Translations under genes and position numbers: made by a program | The notes under the pieces: model-generated | Seen by the model: the letters and a program-made list of their open reading frames with translations, nothing else | Databases searched by the model: none | Told to the model about the DNA's origin: nothing | DNA from: Bacteroidaceae bacterium | Lineage (GTDB): Bacteria; Bacteroidota; Bacteroidia; Bacteroidales; Bacteroidaceae | DNA length: 64,000 bases | Assembly: GCA_024398665.1 (NCBI GenBank) | Contig: JAKSIS010000007.1 | Location: forward strand, 1 to 64,000 | Reading direction: 5' to 3' | Shown here: positions 43,094-51,789 of the stretch, one piece after another | How the letters are laid out: each line of letters starts with the position of its first letter | Position numbering within the stretch: position 1 is the first letter of the stretch

Positions 43094-45984
43094 AAGTTTT
43101 CGTTTATGTCGTTTATGTTGATTTCCATTCTCTCTCCATTGTAGTCGAACGCCGTTTCCGATATGCCGTCCGGTCTGTGTACGCGCAGACGTATGTGACG
43201 CAGGGTCTCCATACCGTCATATTCTCCGTTTCTTGTACCGACCATGAGTGTCTGCCGCCCGCGGTTTTCGGTATATATGAACGGAATGACAGAATAAGCG
43301 CCATTCTCATAAGCGTAAGTTTCACCGTCATCCTCATACAGCTGGAAGTATGCGGCGCGACCTGTATAAAGGTCAACGGTAATGTCCTTTGCAGCCACCT
43401 GGTCCACATACTGCATATCAGGACCGGAAACGATTATCGAACCTGACGGTACGAAAACGGGGATGCGTTCATAGGGTGCATCGGCCATTATCGTACAACC
43501 GCCCTCATAAGTGACGGTGTCCTGATAGAAGTCATACCACAGACGTCCCTCGGGCAGATACACGCTGCGGGAACGGGCCTGATACTCCACAACCGGACAG
43601 ATCATCATAGACGGTCCGAACATGTACTGGTCACTCACTTCACGGGCTATGGAATCATGCGTGAAGTCCATGACAAGACCGCGCATTATGGGTGTACCGT
43701 TCAACCATGCCCTGCCCGCCTGCGAATAGATATACGGCATGAGACGGTAGCGCAGCCTGTTGTAGTAGACTATGGACCTGTAGGCCGGATGGTTCTCAGG
43801 TGCTATGTTCCAGACCTCGCGCAGCGGGAATTCGCCATGAGCGCGGTAAAGCGGACAGAATGTGCCGAACTGGTACCATCGGGCCTGAAGTTCACGCCAT
43901 TCGCTCAGATCCGGAGTTTCCACGTGCACGCGGTCATACAGGCGCTGGGCACTGGAATACCGGCTTTCCGTACAGAAACCGCCTATGTCCATGGTCCAGT
44001 ACGGATTGCCGCAAAGCGAATAGTTCAGTCCGGCGGTTATCTGGGAACGCATATCCTCCCAACGGGTTCCTATGTCACCGCTCCACGATGCTGTCGAATA
44101 GCGCTGCAGGCCGGCATAGCCGGAACGTGTCAGCTGGAACACGCGCCTGTCTGGATCCTCCCTGCGCAGCCCGCTGTATATGGCTTCGGCATTCATGAGA
44201 GCATATGCCATGAGGTATTCGGTTGAAGAACCCAGTGCCGTAGGTCCGCACAGTTCCTTCCAGTAGTCCATGGGGACGCAGTCGCGTATGTTCGGCTCAC
44301 TGGCATCCATCCACCAGGCATCGAATCCCAACGGAAAGAGATGGTCCTTGAGCTGGTTCCAGAACAGTTCCCTGGCACCCTCCGAGTAGGCGTCATAGAA
44401 TGACCCTATGTATCCGGGACCCACCCAGTCACGTATGCTGTCCCTGACTGCACGGGTGTACATCCAGCCCTTCGAATCGAACTCCCTGTAGTGGTCAGTC
44501 GTGTGATAGAACTTGGGCCATACGGAAATCATTATGTGGCCGTCAAGTTCATGAATGCGGTCCACCATGCCTTTGGGATCAGGATAACGGTCCGGGTCGA
44601 ATTCATGGGAGCCCCATGAGTCATCCTTCCAGTAGTTCCAGTCCTGTACGATGTTGTCTATTCCGATGCCCCTGCGGCGGAACTCCTCAAAGGTGGACAC
44701 AACCTCATCCTGTGTGGTGTAGCGCTGGCGGCTCTGCCAGAATCCGAAAGCCCACTTGGGAAGGACTTCAGGCCTGCCTACCAGACTGTGCAGTCCGCGC
44801 AGGACTCCGTCCATATTGTCACCAGCAATGAAATAGTAGTCCGATTCCCGGACCATTTCCTGCCACATGGTCAGGCGTTCACGTTCATCCTGCCTGGCAG
44901 GAGCATAAGCGGTCAGGCCCAGATATGACGTGCCTCCGTCCGGTTTCCATTCAATTCTCAGCCTGTACCGGCGGCCGGTCTCCATATCATATGAGAACTT
45001 CCACGAATTGGGGTTCCATGCCGTACGCCAGCGCTCCGAAACGACAGTGTCACCGTCAATGAAGACCTTGACATACCCTGCATAGTAAAGCAGGAAATTA
45101 TGCTCGCCGCTTTCCTTCGGTTCAAGATAGCCTTCATACGTGACATTGCTTCCAAGCCTTTCCGGAAGCAGCTTTATCATTTCAGAATTGACGAAATAGA
45201 GCGAATCCTCGCTGCGGGACACATTTCCCGGAGTAAAGAGCGAATAGCCGCGGCCTGACGTCCACCTGCCGTTCTGGACTGATTCATACGTACCGGTCAG
45301 GCTGCCGGCATTGCCGTCCCTGTCATACAGGTTGAACACATGGTTCAGCTGGCTGTACGGTCCGGTATTGCCGAAACGGCCCATCGAATAGGAATCCCAC
45401 AGGATGCCGTATCCGTTCGACGATATCACGAACGGAATGCTTATTTTGGTGTTGTACTGGTACAGTTCCTCGTTCTGTCCCTTGTAGTTCCACTGGTCCG
45501 ACTGGTGCTGGCCAAGTCCGTAAAGTCCCTCATCCTGCGTGGTATTGAAACGGTTCACAGTGGAATAGCCGTCAGTGCCGCCTGCCTGAATGGGCGCGAA
45601 CTGCGCCGGATCCGTTTCTGACGATATTACATTTCCGCCGGCATCGGCAAAGACCACACGTCCGTCGGACTTGTTCACACTGACATGCATGCCGGCTGTC
45701 TGGAGTTCTACGGTTGCAGAGTTGTCCTTGACGTCAAAGTTCACGTCTTCACCGGACTTGGGCAGTATGATAAGGCTTTTCCTGTCATGGAATGACTTGT
45801 CAGGCGTGGCAGTGACGCGTACAATACGGTCCGACATAAGCTGCAGACGCACTTTCTGAGGACCGCCCTCCACCTGTTCCCGCACATTGACGACCACGCC
45901 GTCAGGAAGCACCCGGTACTCCCCCTCATGGCACGAAGCCATGGCGAGAAGCAGTGAAAATGCAATTATACCGCGGAACCTCAT
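43090..45984 (-). CDS. GH31 alpha-xylosidase-like lipoprotein with PA14 insert
   Basis: The 964-residue protein has a lipobox signal (LLLAMASC, Cys18), an N-terminal beta-sandwich, a PA14 domain inserted at about 235-360 (YEGYLEPKESGEHNFLLYYAG), the GH31 barrel and C-terminal beta domains. The catalytic nucleophile is Asp560 in WWMDASEPN, the acid/base probably the Asp in WSGDIGTRW. The PA14 insert and the xylose genes behind it match alpha-xylosidases that remove xylose from xyloglucan oligosaccharides. ATG 45984 was chosen over a TTG two codons upstream. It leads the operon GH31-xylB, with TAAGTTTG at 46007-46014. Confidence 0.9.
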   Translation of the reverse strand: MRFRGIIAFSLLLAMASCHEGEYRVLPDGVVVNVREQVEGGPQKVRLQLMSDRIVRVTATPDKSFHDRKSLIILPKSGEDVNFDVKDNSATVELQTAGMHVSVNKSDGRVVFADAGGNVISSETDPAQFAPIQAGGTDGYSTVNRFNTTQDEGLYGLGQHQSDQWNYKGQNEELYQYNTKISIPFVISSNGYGILWDSYSMGRFGNTGPYSQLNHVFNLYDRDGNAGSLTGTYESVQNGRWTSGRGYSLFTPGNVSRSEDSLYFVNSEMIKLLPERLGSNVTYEGYLEPKESGEHNFLLYYAGYVKVFIDGDTVVSERWRTAWNPNSWKFSYDMETGRRYRLRIEWKPDGGTSYLGLTAYAPARQDERERLTMWQEMVRESDYYFIAGDNMDGVLRGLHSLVGRPEVLPKWAFGFWQSRQRYTTQDEVVSTFEEFRRRGIGIDNIVQDWNYWKDDSWGSHEFDPDRYPDPKGMVDRIHELDGHIMISVWPKFYHTTDHYREFDSKGWMYTRAVRDSIRDWVGPGYIGSFYDAYSEGARELFWNQLKDHLFPLGFDAWWMDASEPNIRDCVPMDYWKELCGPTALGSSTEYLMAYALMNAEAIYSGLRREDPDRRVFQLTRSGYAGLQRYSTASWSGDIGTRWEDMRSQITAGLNYSLCGNPYWTMDIGGFCTESRYSSAQRLYDRVHVETPDLSEWRELQARWYQFGTFCPLYRAHGEFPLREVWNIAPENHPAYRSIVYYNRLRYRLMPYIYSQAGRAWLNGTPIMRGLVMDFTHDSIAREVSDQYMFGPSMMICPVVEYQARSRSVYLPEGRLWYDFYQDTVTYEGGCTIMADAPYERIPVFVPSGSIIVSGPDMQYVDQVAAKDITVDLYTGRAAYFQLYEDDGETYAYENGAYSVIPFIYTENRGRQTLMVGTRNGEYDGMETLRHIRLRVHRPDGISETAFDYNGERMEININDINENL

Positions 45985-46006
45985 AAGCAAGCAGACAATG
46001 ATTCCA

Positions 46007-46014
46007 CAAACTTA
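46007..46014 (-). promoter_or_regulatory. -7 promoter element for the GH31-xylB operon
   Basis: TAAGTTTG on the minus strand, 22 nt before ATG 45984. No dedicated regulator (such as a XylR or hybrid two-component sensor) is next to it. Confidence 0.5.
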
Positions 46015-46054
46015 ACGAAATTCCCCATATATTGTGCCACTTTATTAAAAAAAA

Positions 46055-46086
46055 GAAGTGGGACTGCCTTGCGGCGGCCCCACTTC
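46055..46086 (-). terminator. Terminator of fba
   Basis: GAAGTGGG (46055-46062) pairs with CCCACTTC (46079-46086), with inner GCC/GGC pairing, and is followed on the minus strand by TTTTTTTT. It lies just past the fba stop and upstream of the GH31 promoter. Confidence 0.85.
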
Positions 46087-46115
46087 CACTGCTGTTTTCC
46101 AGGGAATGTGCCTTA

Positions 46116-47117
46116 TTACATTTCCAGAAGCTTGCCGTCTGAACCCAGAACGTTCACAATCTTGTGAATGTACATCTTCTTCATGTTCTCGCGTGCGGGC
46201 TTGAGATACTGGCGGGGATCAAAGTCGCCCGGGTGTTCTGCAAGGTGCTTGCGGATGGCGGCGGTCATGGCCAGACGTGAATCGGAATCGATGTTGATCT
46301 TGCAGACTGCGCTCTTTGAAGCCTCACGGAGCTGCTCTTCAGGAATGCCGATGGCTGCCTCAAGATGGCCGCCGAACTGGTTGATGGTGTTGACCTCGTC
46401 CATGGGAACTGATGATGAGCCGTGAAGTACGATGGGGAAGCCGGGGAGCTTCTTCTCGATCTCGTGCAGAACGTCAAATGCCAATGGAGGCGGAACCAGA
46501 ACGCCGTTCACCAGTGTGCACTGTGCGGGGGTGAACTTGTGTGCGCCGTGTGATGTGCCTATTGAAATGGCCAGTGAATCGCAGCCTGTGCGGGTAGCGA
46601 ATTCGATAACCTCTTCGGGCTTGGTGTAGTGTGATTCAGCGGCTGAAACCTCATCCTCAACGCCTGCCAGAACACCAAGTTCTGCCTCAACGGTCACATC
46701 GAACTGATGTGCATAGTCAACGACCTTCTTTGCCAGAGCGATATTCTCTTCAAAAGGCAGGTGTGAACCGTCAATCATCACTGATGAGAAGCCCATGTCG
46801 ATGCAGTCCTTGCACAGTTCGAAGCTGTCACCGTGGTCAAGGTGCAGAACGATTTCGGGATGTGCGCAGCCAAGTTCCTTGGCATATGCTACAGCGCCCT
46901 CAGCCATGTAGCGGAGGATTGAGGCGTTGGCATAGTTGCGTGCGCCCTTTGAAACCTGCATGATGACCGGAGACTTTGTCTCAACGGCTGCCATAACGAT
47001 AGCCTGCATCTGCTCCATGGTGTTGAAGTTGAATGCGGGGATTGCATAACCGCCCTTAACGGCAGCAGCAAACATTGCGCGGGTGTTTACAAGACCCAGA
47101 TCTTTGTAGTTAACCAT
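46116..47117 (-). CDS. fba: Class II fructose-1,6-bisphosphate aldolase
   Basis: This zinc-dependent aldolase splits fructose-1,6-bisphosphate in glycolysis and runs in reverse in gluconeogenesis. The 333-residue protein starts with NYKDLGLVNTRAMFAAAVKG, carries the zinc/base motif IVLHLDHGDSFELCKDCIDMGFSSVMIDGS (His and Asp ligands in LDHGDS), SIGTSHGAHKF and LHGSSSVP. It is monocistronic, with a TAATTTTG element 47 nt upstream and a strong terminator. Confidence 0.97.
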   Translation of the reverse strand: MVNYKDLGLVNTRAMFAAAVKGGYAIPAFNFNTMEQMQAIVMAAVETKSPVIMQVSKGARNYANASILRYMAEGAVAYAKELGCAHPEIVLHLDHGDSFELCKDCIDMGFSSVMIDGSHLPFEENIALAKKVVDYAHQFDVTVEAELGVLAGVEDEVSAAESHYTKPEEVIEFATRTGCDSLAISIGTSHGAHKFTPAQCTLVNGVLVPPPLAFDVLHEIEKKLPGFPIVLHGSSSVPMDEVNTINQFGGHLEAAIGIPEEQLREASKSAVCKINIDSDSRLAMTAAIRKHLAEHPGDFDPRQYLKPARENMKKMYIHKIVNVLGSDGKLLEM

Positions 47118-47163
47118 GTTTTTGAAAATATTTGTGAATGAAAACTTTCCTTTTTTCCGGCCG

Positions 47164-47171
47164 CAAAATTA
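47164..47171 (-). promoter_or_regulatory. -7 promoter element for fba
   Basis: TAATTTTG on the minus strand, 46 nt before the fba ATG. Confidence 0.6.
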
Positions 47172-47277
47172 CACTCTTTATCTCCTATATAAAAGAGGAA
47201 GACCCATAAAGTTATCAACTTTCACAAAGTTTTGTCGAAAAAGACACAAAACCGGTTGTCTGTTTCATAAAAAAATG

Positions 47278-47285
47278 TACCTTTG
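47278..47285 (+). promoter_or_regulatory. -7 promoter element for rpmE2
   Basis: TACCTTTG on the plus strand, with GTTG 19 bp upstream as a -33-like element. It implies a leader of about 75 nt with a small CCGCC/GGCGG hairpin (47313-47317 and 47326-47330). Confidence 0.6.
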
Positions 47286-47364
47286 CGCGCTGAAACCCCC
47301 ATAAATGATGTTCCGCCTATTTTCCGGCGGGAGCGAATGGAGAAATTTAAAACAAAATAAAGTT

Positions 47365-47622
47365 ATGAAAAAAGGTATTCATCCCGACAACTACCGTCCT
47401 GTTGTATTCAAGGACATGTCAAACGGCGACTGCTTCCTTTCACGTTCAACTTGCGCAACCAAGGAGACCATTGAATTCGAAGGCCAGACCTACCCCGTAA
47501 TCAAGATTGAAATTTCAAACACTTCACACCCGTTCTTCACCGGCAAGTCAAAGCTGGTCGACACTGCAGGACGCGTGGACAAGTTCATGTCACGCTACGC
47601 AAAGAGCCGCGGCGGCAAGTGA
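47365..47622 (+). CDS. rpmE2: 50S ribosomal protein L31, type B
   Basis: The 85-residue protein is L31 of the zinc-free type B (RpmE2): [59 protein letters not shown] and a basic C-terminus. The paired Cys-x2-Cys zinc ribbon of type A L31 is absent. It belongs to the L31 bridge of the large subunit. ATG 47365 is the conserved start; a longer frame from 47305 covers the 5' leader. It ends in a strong hairpin terminator. Confidence 0.95.
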   Translation: MKKGIHPDNYRPVVFKDMSNGDCFLSRSTCATKETIEFEGQTYPVIKIEISNTSHPFFTGKSKLVDTAGRVDKFMSRYAKSRGGK

Positions 47623-47644
47623 TCAGAAGATATCGCAAAACAGT

Positions 47645-47674
47645 GAAATGGCCGGCAGAGATGCCGGCCATTTC
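47645..47674 (+). terminator. Terminator after rpmE2
   Basis: GAAATGGCCGGCA (47645-47657) pairs perfectly with TGCCGGCCATTTC (47662-47674) around GAGA and is followed by CGTTTTCTG. It can also act for the convergent DUF3256 gene. Confidence 0.85.
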
Positions 47675-47703
47675 CGTTTTCTGTCAGCACCGCAGGTGCA
47701 GTA

Positions 47704-48330
47704 TCACCTTACGAATTTCCTGCCGTTCCACCTGTATGTCAAGCCATCAGGTTTGAACCATCGGATGTATTTCCCGGCATCCTCACCTATGTAGTCCAAT
47801 GACGTGTAGCGGAACTCGAGAGCGTCCGGAGTGGCTGTGGCGACTTTAAGACGCAGCACCGACTGCTCCTCGAGCAGCGGCAGGGAATCGTTCTTCAGCG
47901 CATCGGATTCAAGGAAATCACGCAGTTCGGGGAATCTTATTATTTTCGATGCCTGGGCCGGAGTCCAGTCCTCATTGTAGAACTTGACGGACGAATCCGG
48001 AAAATCAGCCGTCACTGTGGTTATGAGGCATATCAGCATACGCCCTCTCCTGTTTTCATATACGGCTATGCATGTGCTTGACGACTGTGATGTGCGGACC
48101 GTGAGACTTGTTCCGCTCAGGTCTGTCATGACGCTTTCGCCGCCCAGGCGGTTGCTGACTTTGGCCTTCATGCCGCTGTCCATGAAATCAAGGAAGTCAA
48201 GACGGTCATTCGCTGTAAGCATGGGCATTATGGAATCAGGCATGGACAGGAACACCTTCCTTATGTCCGCACCACGCGCAAAAGACAGTGACAGTGCCGT
48301 ACAGGCCATAATTGCAGTCAGTTTTTTCAT
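47704..48330 (-). CDS. DUF3256 family secreted protein
   Basis: The 208-residue protein has an N-terminal signal peptide (LTAIMACTALSLSFARGA) and matches DUF3256, a family known from Bacteroidales and of unknown function. The conserved core includes VFLSMPDSIMPMLTANDRLDFLDFMDSGM and the C-terminal YIRWFKPDGLTYRWNGRKFV. It is likely periplasmic or attached to the envelope. Its ATG overlaps the truA stop by 4 nt (ATGA), so it is the last gene of the nupG-to-DUF3256 operon. Confidence 0.85.
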   Translation of the reverse strand: MKKLTAIMACTALSLSFARGADIRKVFLSMPDSIMPMLTANDRLDFLDFMDSGMKAKVSNRLGGESVMTDLSGTSLTVRTSQSSSTCIAVYENRRGRMLICLITTVTADFPDSSVKFYNEDWTPAQASKIIRFPELRDFLESDALKNDSLPLLEEQSVLRLKVATATPDALEFRYTSLDYIGEDAGKYIRWFKPDGLTYRWNGRKFVR

Positions 48331-49079
48331 ATCGTGCAAAATATTGGTTCAGGATATCGTACTTCTTCAAGGAAAAGGCCGTGTGCTGGGGCCGAATCAC
48401 CGGCACTGCAGCGGTCATGCGCATCAATGACCTTACGGAAACCTTCCACGGTCATGCGGTGCCGCCCCACTTCCATAAGAGTCCCCACAATGGCGCGGAC
48501 CATGTTTCTAAGAAAGCGGTCCGCTGTAATCGTGAAGGCCCAGCGTCCGTCATCCAGACGCCGCCATATGGCTTCAGTGACCCTGCAGTCATTGGTTTTA
48601 GTATCAGTATGCAGTTTGCTGAAACTGGTGAAATCAACCGTTTCAAGCAGCAGCGCCGCAGCTTCATTCATAAGCTGGAAATCAGGTTCATTAGGCAGCA
48701 GCCACGAATAGCCGGCGTTGAATGCGGTCTTTTCCAGAGTCACATAATAGCGGTAGGTCCGGCTGACAGCATCAAAACGGGCGTGGGCATCGGACTTTAC
48801 TGGCACCACAGCATGTACGGCTATGTCTCGCGGCAGGATTCCGTTCATCTTGTTCTTCATCCAGGCGCAGTCCTGCGGCAGGGACGTGTCAAAATGCGCC
48901 GCCATGCCGACCGCATGCACGCCGGCATCTGTCCTGCCCGCGCCGGTCACGCTGATGCGCTCACGGAGAAACAGCGACAGGGAGTCCTCCAGGCACTGCT
49001 GGACCGACGGCGCGTCAGGCTGGATCTGCCAGCCGCTGTATGCCGTCCCGTCAAATTCAAGAAACATGAAATATCTCAT
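48327..49079 (-). CDS. truA: tRNA pseudouridine(38-40) synthase
   Basis: TruA converts uridines 38-40 of the tRNA anticodon arm to pseudouridine. The 250-residue protein starts RYFMFLEFDGTAYSGWQIQPD, has the catalytic Asp in GAGRTDAGVHA, the Tyr-containing AVSRTYRYYV and the C-terminal FLRNMVRAIVGTLMEVG. It starts 3 bp after rsmE. Confidence 0.96.
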   Translation of the reverse strand: MRYFMFLEFDGTAYSGWQIQPDAPSVQQCLEDSLSLFLRERISVTGAGRTDAGVHAVGMAAHFDTSLPQDCAWMKNKMNGILPRDIAVHAVVPVKSDAHARFDAVSRTYRYYVTLEKTAFNAGYSWLLPNEPDFQLMNEAAALLLETVDFTSFSKLHTDTKTNDCRVTEAIWRRLDDGRWAFTITADRFLRNMVRAIVGTLMEVGRHRMTVEGFRKVIDAHDRCSAGDSAPAHGLFLEEVRYPEPIFCTI

Positions 49080-49082
49080 ACG

Positions 49083-49787
49083 TCAGCGTATTTGAGCGGA
49101 CAGGTTCATTATATGCACGGCCGCCAGGGCGGCAGTCTCGGTTCTCAGGCGGGATGGTCCCAGCGATACCGGGCGGAAACCGGCATCAAGCGCAGCCCTT
49201 ATCTCAGATGGGCTGAAATCACCCTCGGGTCCGATGAGCACAAGTGCGTTGTGGCCCGCAACGAGCGCGTCCTGCAGATGTGTCTTGTCACCGGGTTCGC
49301 AGTGGGCTATGAACCTGTCACCGTCAAAACCGGCGGCAATGAGGTCACGCAGGCGCGTCACGGGATTCAGCACCGGCAATGCGGCCTTCTGCGACTGCTT
49401 CATGGCCGAAACGGCAATCTTTTCAATTCTCTCCATCTTGACTACGTCACGTTCCGAATGGTCCGTATTGAGGAAAGTTATTTCATCGACCCCGATTTCA
49501 ACGGCCTTTTCCACAAACCATTCGTTGCGGTCCATCAGTTTTGTCGGAGCGACGGCAATGTGCAGATGCCCTTTCCACAATGGTTTCTGCTCTTCACGGC
49601 CGGTAATGTGCACCATGCACCTCTTGCCTGAAACGGCACTTATCACGGCATCATAGAAACAGCCCTTTCCATCGGCAAGTCTCAGGCTGTCGCCTTCAGT
49701 CATGCGCAGCACGCGCAGGCAGTGGGCCGCCTCTTCCTGAGGAAGCTCCATGTCAGTCTGTATGTCAGGAGTGTAGAAAAGCCACAT
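49083..49787 (-). CDS. rsmE: 16S rRNA m3U1498 methyltransferase
   Basis: RsmE methylates N3 of U1498 in 16S rRNA. The 234-residue protein has an N-terminal PUA-like domain and a C-terminal SPOUT trefoil-knot with LVLIGPEGDFSPSEI and SLGPSRLRTETAALAAV. The ATG at 49787 lies just past the stop of the bifunctional nuclease gene; an in-frame TTG two codons earlier overlaps that stop and could also be used. Confidence 0.95.
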   Translation of the reverse strand: MWLFYTPDIQTDMELPQEEAAHCLRVLRMTEGDSLRLADGKGCFYDAVISAVSGKRCMVHITGREEQKPLWKGHLHIAVAPTKLMDRNEWFVEKAVEIGVDEITFLNTDHSERDVVKMERIEKIAVSAMKQSQKAALPVLNPVTRLRDLIAAGFDGDRFIAHCEPGDKTHLQDALVAGHNALVLIGPEGDFSPSEIRAALDAGFRPVSLGPSRLRTETAALAAVHIMNLSAQIR

Positions 49788-49789
49788 GG

Positions 49790-50368
49790 TCAATGCGATA
49801 GAAGTCCGTCATCAGCCTCGTCACGGCTGTTTATCTCATCACGCAGACGTGCTGCGAGTTCATAGTTCTCAGTGGCTACGGCCTGCTTCATGGCATCCTT
49901 CAGGACCTGGGTGCTGGCTGTAGTGATTGGAAGGGAATAAGCCCCGTTCTGTTCAAGGCGCACACAGTTGGCGTCCAGCAGCGCGCTGTCAATCAGAATG
50001 GGGGCGCCGCAGCGTACCGCAAGTGCAATGGCATCGGATGTGCGGCAGTCCAGATAGCTCATGTTCCCGTCCTTTTCAATGAACAGGTGCGAATAGAAGA
50101 CTCCGCCCTTTATCCTGTATATGTTCACGCGGGTTATTGATGCGTCAAATGACCTCAGGGTCTTCAGATAAAGGTCATATATTCCCGGTCTGGGCATTCT
50201 GTGCCCGTACAGGGTTATTGCTATGGCCTGCGCTTCGAGCGGCCCGGTGAGCACCGGCAGACATCGTGCCCCGTCCTTTTCCCTGAGAAGCACGACAAGT
50301 GCCAGATCCTGAGGCACACGGTTCAGGATCTCACCTACCGTAAGTTCAACTTTTCCGTCATTTTCCAT
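49790..50368 (-). CDS. Bifunctional nuclease-family protein with UVR motif
   Basis: The 192-residue protein has a DUF151 (bifunctional nuclease, BFN) domain over about residues 10-140, with LPVLTGPLEAQAIAITL and YLDCRTSDAIALAVRCGAPI. It ends with a UvrB/UvrC motif (LKDAMKQAVATENYELAARLRDEIN), a helical pair used for protein contacts. Plant BFN has RNase and DNase activity; the bacterial role is less clear. Its start overlaps the MFS transporter stop by 11 bp. Confidence 0.9.
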   Translation of the reverse strand: MENDGKVELTVGEILNRVPQDLALVVLLREKDGARCLPVLTGPLEAQAIAITLYGHRMPRPGIYDLYLKTLRSFDASITRVNIYRIKGGVFYSHLFIEKDGNMSYLDCRTSDAIALAVRCGAPILIDSALLDANCVRLEQNGAYSLPITTASTQVLKDAMKQAVATENYELAARLRDEINSRDEADDGLLSH

Positions 50369-51632
50369 CGTTCATATCAGTTTTTTCCTTGAAAAAGAGT
50401 GCCAGCAGCACGAACACCGCAAAAGTGAATCCGGCAAATGCCAGCCAGGCCCCCTGCCAGTTGCCGAGAGTGTAGAAACGGCCCCCTACCATTTCAGGAC
50501 CTGTGAACAGGTTCATTACATACTGCATGGCAAGCATTCCGACCGACGCGCCGAAACCGTTTGTCATCATGAGCAGCAGTCCCTGCCCGCTTGACTTTGC
50601 ACGCCCTTCAGTGTTGCGGTCAACATAAATCGATGCCGCAATATTGAAGAAGTCGAACGCCAGTCCGTACATGACCATGGCTATGACAAGCATCCATGCC
50701 CTGCCGGCAGGATTCCCGAATGCGAGAAGCACATAGCGGACCGTCCATGCAAGAGCAGCCACCATGAACACCTTCCTGACGCCCAGACGCTTAAGGCACA
50801 CGGGGATGAGAAGCGTGCACAGCGCCTCGGAAATCTGTGAAACTGACAGCACCAGCATTGAGTTCCTTACCAGCGGCGAAGCGGAAAACCGCGGTTCCAC
50901 CGCAAAACTTTCCATATACGGTCCGGCATATCCGTTTGATATGTGCAGGCATATTCCGAACGCCATGGCAAACAGGAAGAACACGGCCATGTCCCTGCTG
51001 CGGAACAGTTTGAACGCCCCTATTCCCATAAGTTCCCCTGCACTGCGCCCTGCGCTTTCATGCATCAGCGTGCAGGCAGGCAGCAGAAGAGCGTATGCGG
51101 CAAGCACAATCCCGAGAACTGTCCTCAGAACGAACTGCATGTATGATGCCTGTATTCCAAGAAAGTTCACAGCCCACATGGCGCATATGAAACCTACAGT
51201 GCCCCACATCCTTATTCCCGGAAAGACCTGTGCCGGATCCATTCCCTGCCGGCCCAGCAGTGTGAAGCATATGGAATTTGTCAGTGAAATGGTGGGAATG
51301 AAGAACAGTATCCCCAGACAGTAGGGAATGAATATCCTTGCAAAACCGGCACCGGGAAGACTGCATTCGAACGCCATCAGACCCATGAACGCGGCTGAAA
51401 GCAGATGACACAGGCCATACAGGCGCTGCGGCTGCACAAGACGGTCGGCTATGATTCCGCAAAGGGCCGGCATGAACAGTGCCGCTATGCCCTGGGCTGC
51501 AAAGAACAGCCCTATCCTGCTTCCCAGTCCTATGCTGGAAAGGAACATGCCTATGGATATCATGTATGACCCCCATACCGCATATTCAAGAAAAACCATC
51601 AGAGACAGCCTTGTCCTAAGCATTTTCACCAT
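50358..51632 (-). CDS. MFS transporter, NupG nucleoside:H+ symporter-like
   Basis: The 424-residue protein has about twelve membrane helices and resembles the NupG/XapB nucleoside:proton symporters: the start RLSLMVFLEYAVWGSYMISIG, GIIADRLVQPQRLYGLCHLL after helix 2 and YGLAFDFFNIAASIYVDR in the second half. The substrate is inferred to be a nucleoside. It leads a five-gene operon (transporter, BFN, rsmE, truA, DUF3256) and starts 7 nt after a TATCTTTG element, so the mRNA is probably leaderless. Confidence 0.88.
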   Translation of the reverse strand: MVKMLRTRLSLMVFLEYAVWGSYMISIGMFLSSIGLGSRIGLFFAAQGIAALFMPALCGIIADRLVQPQRLYGLCHLLSAAFMGLMAFECSLPGAGFARIFIPYCLGILFFIPTISLTNSICFTLLGRQGMDPAQVFPGIRMWGTVGFICAMWAVNFLGIQASYMQFVLRTVLGIVLAAYALLLPACTLMHESAGRSAGELMGIGAFKLFRSRDMAVFFLFAMAFGICLHISNGYAGPYMESFAVEPRFSASPLVRNSMLVLSVSQISEALCTLLIPVCLKRLGVRKVFMVAALAWTVRYVLLAFGNPAGRAWMLVIAMVMYGLAFDFFNIAASIYVDRNTEGRAKSSGQGLLLMMTNGFGASVGMLAMQYVMNLFTGPEMVGGRFYTLGNWQGAWLAFAGFTFAVFVLLALFFKEKTDMNDGK

Positions 51633-51639
51633 AATGCCA

Positions 51640-51647
51640 CAAAGATA
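51640..51647 (-). promoter_or_regulatory. -7 promoter element of the transporter-rsmE-truA operon
   Basis: TATCTTTG on the minus strand, 7 nt before ATG 51632. It is the only promoter seen for the five coupled genes. Confidence 0.6.
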
Positions 51648-51754
51648 ACCATATTAAAGCAAATGACACACCCGGCGCAGCATCAGACTGATGTCCAGAA
51701 AATCGCTTTGTGTTAAAATTAGTTAAACATCATAGAAATTTAGCATGAATAATT

Positions 51755-51783
51755 TTTGCATATAAATTCCTGACGTATATTTG
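51755..51783 (+). promoter_or_regulatory. Promoter of a candidate small RNA (TTTG / TATATTTG)
   Basis: TTTG (51755-51758), 17 bp, then TATATTTG (51776-51783) on the plus strand. No protein gene follows on this strand; a terminator does. Confidence 0.65.
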
Positions 51784-51789
51784 CGACGT

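Noticed and set aside
43657..44226. 189-codon plus-strand frame inside the GH31 gene
   Set aside because: Antisense shadow of the catalytic region of GH31; no family match.
47305..47364. Longer N-terminus of L31 starting at 47305
   Set aside because: The extra 20 residues are not part of any L31; the conserved start is MKKGIHP at 47365 and the upstream part is the mRNA leader.
48312..49631. 439-codon plus-strand frame opposite truA and rsmE
   Set aside because: It lies exactly antisense to two clear tRNA/rRNA modification genes and has no recognisable domains.
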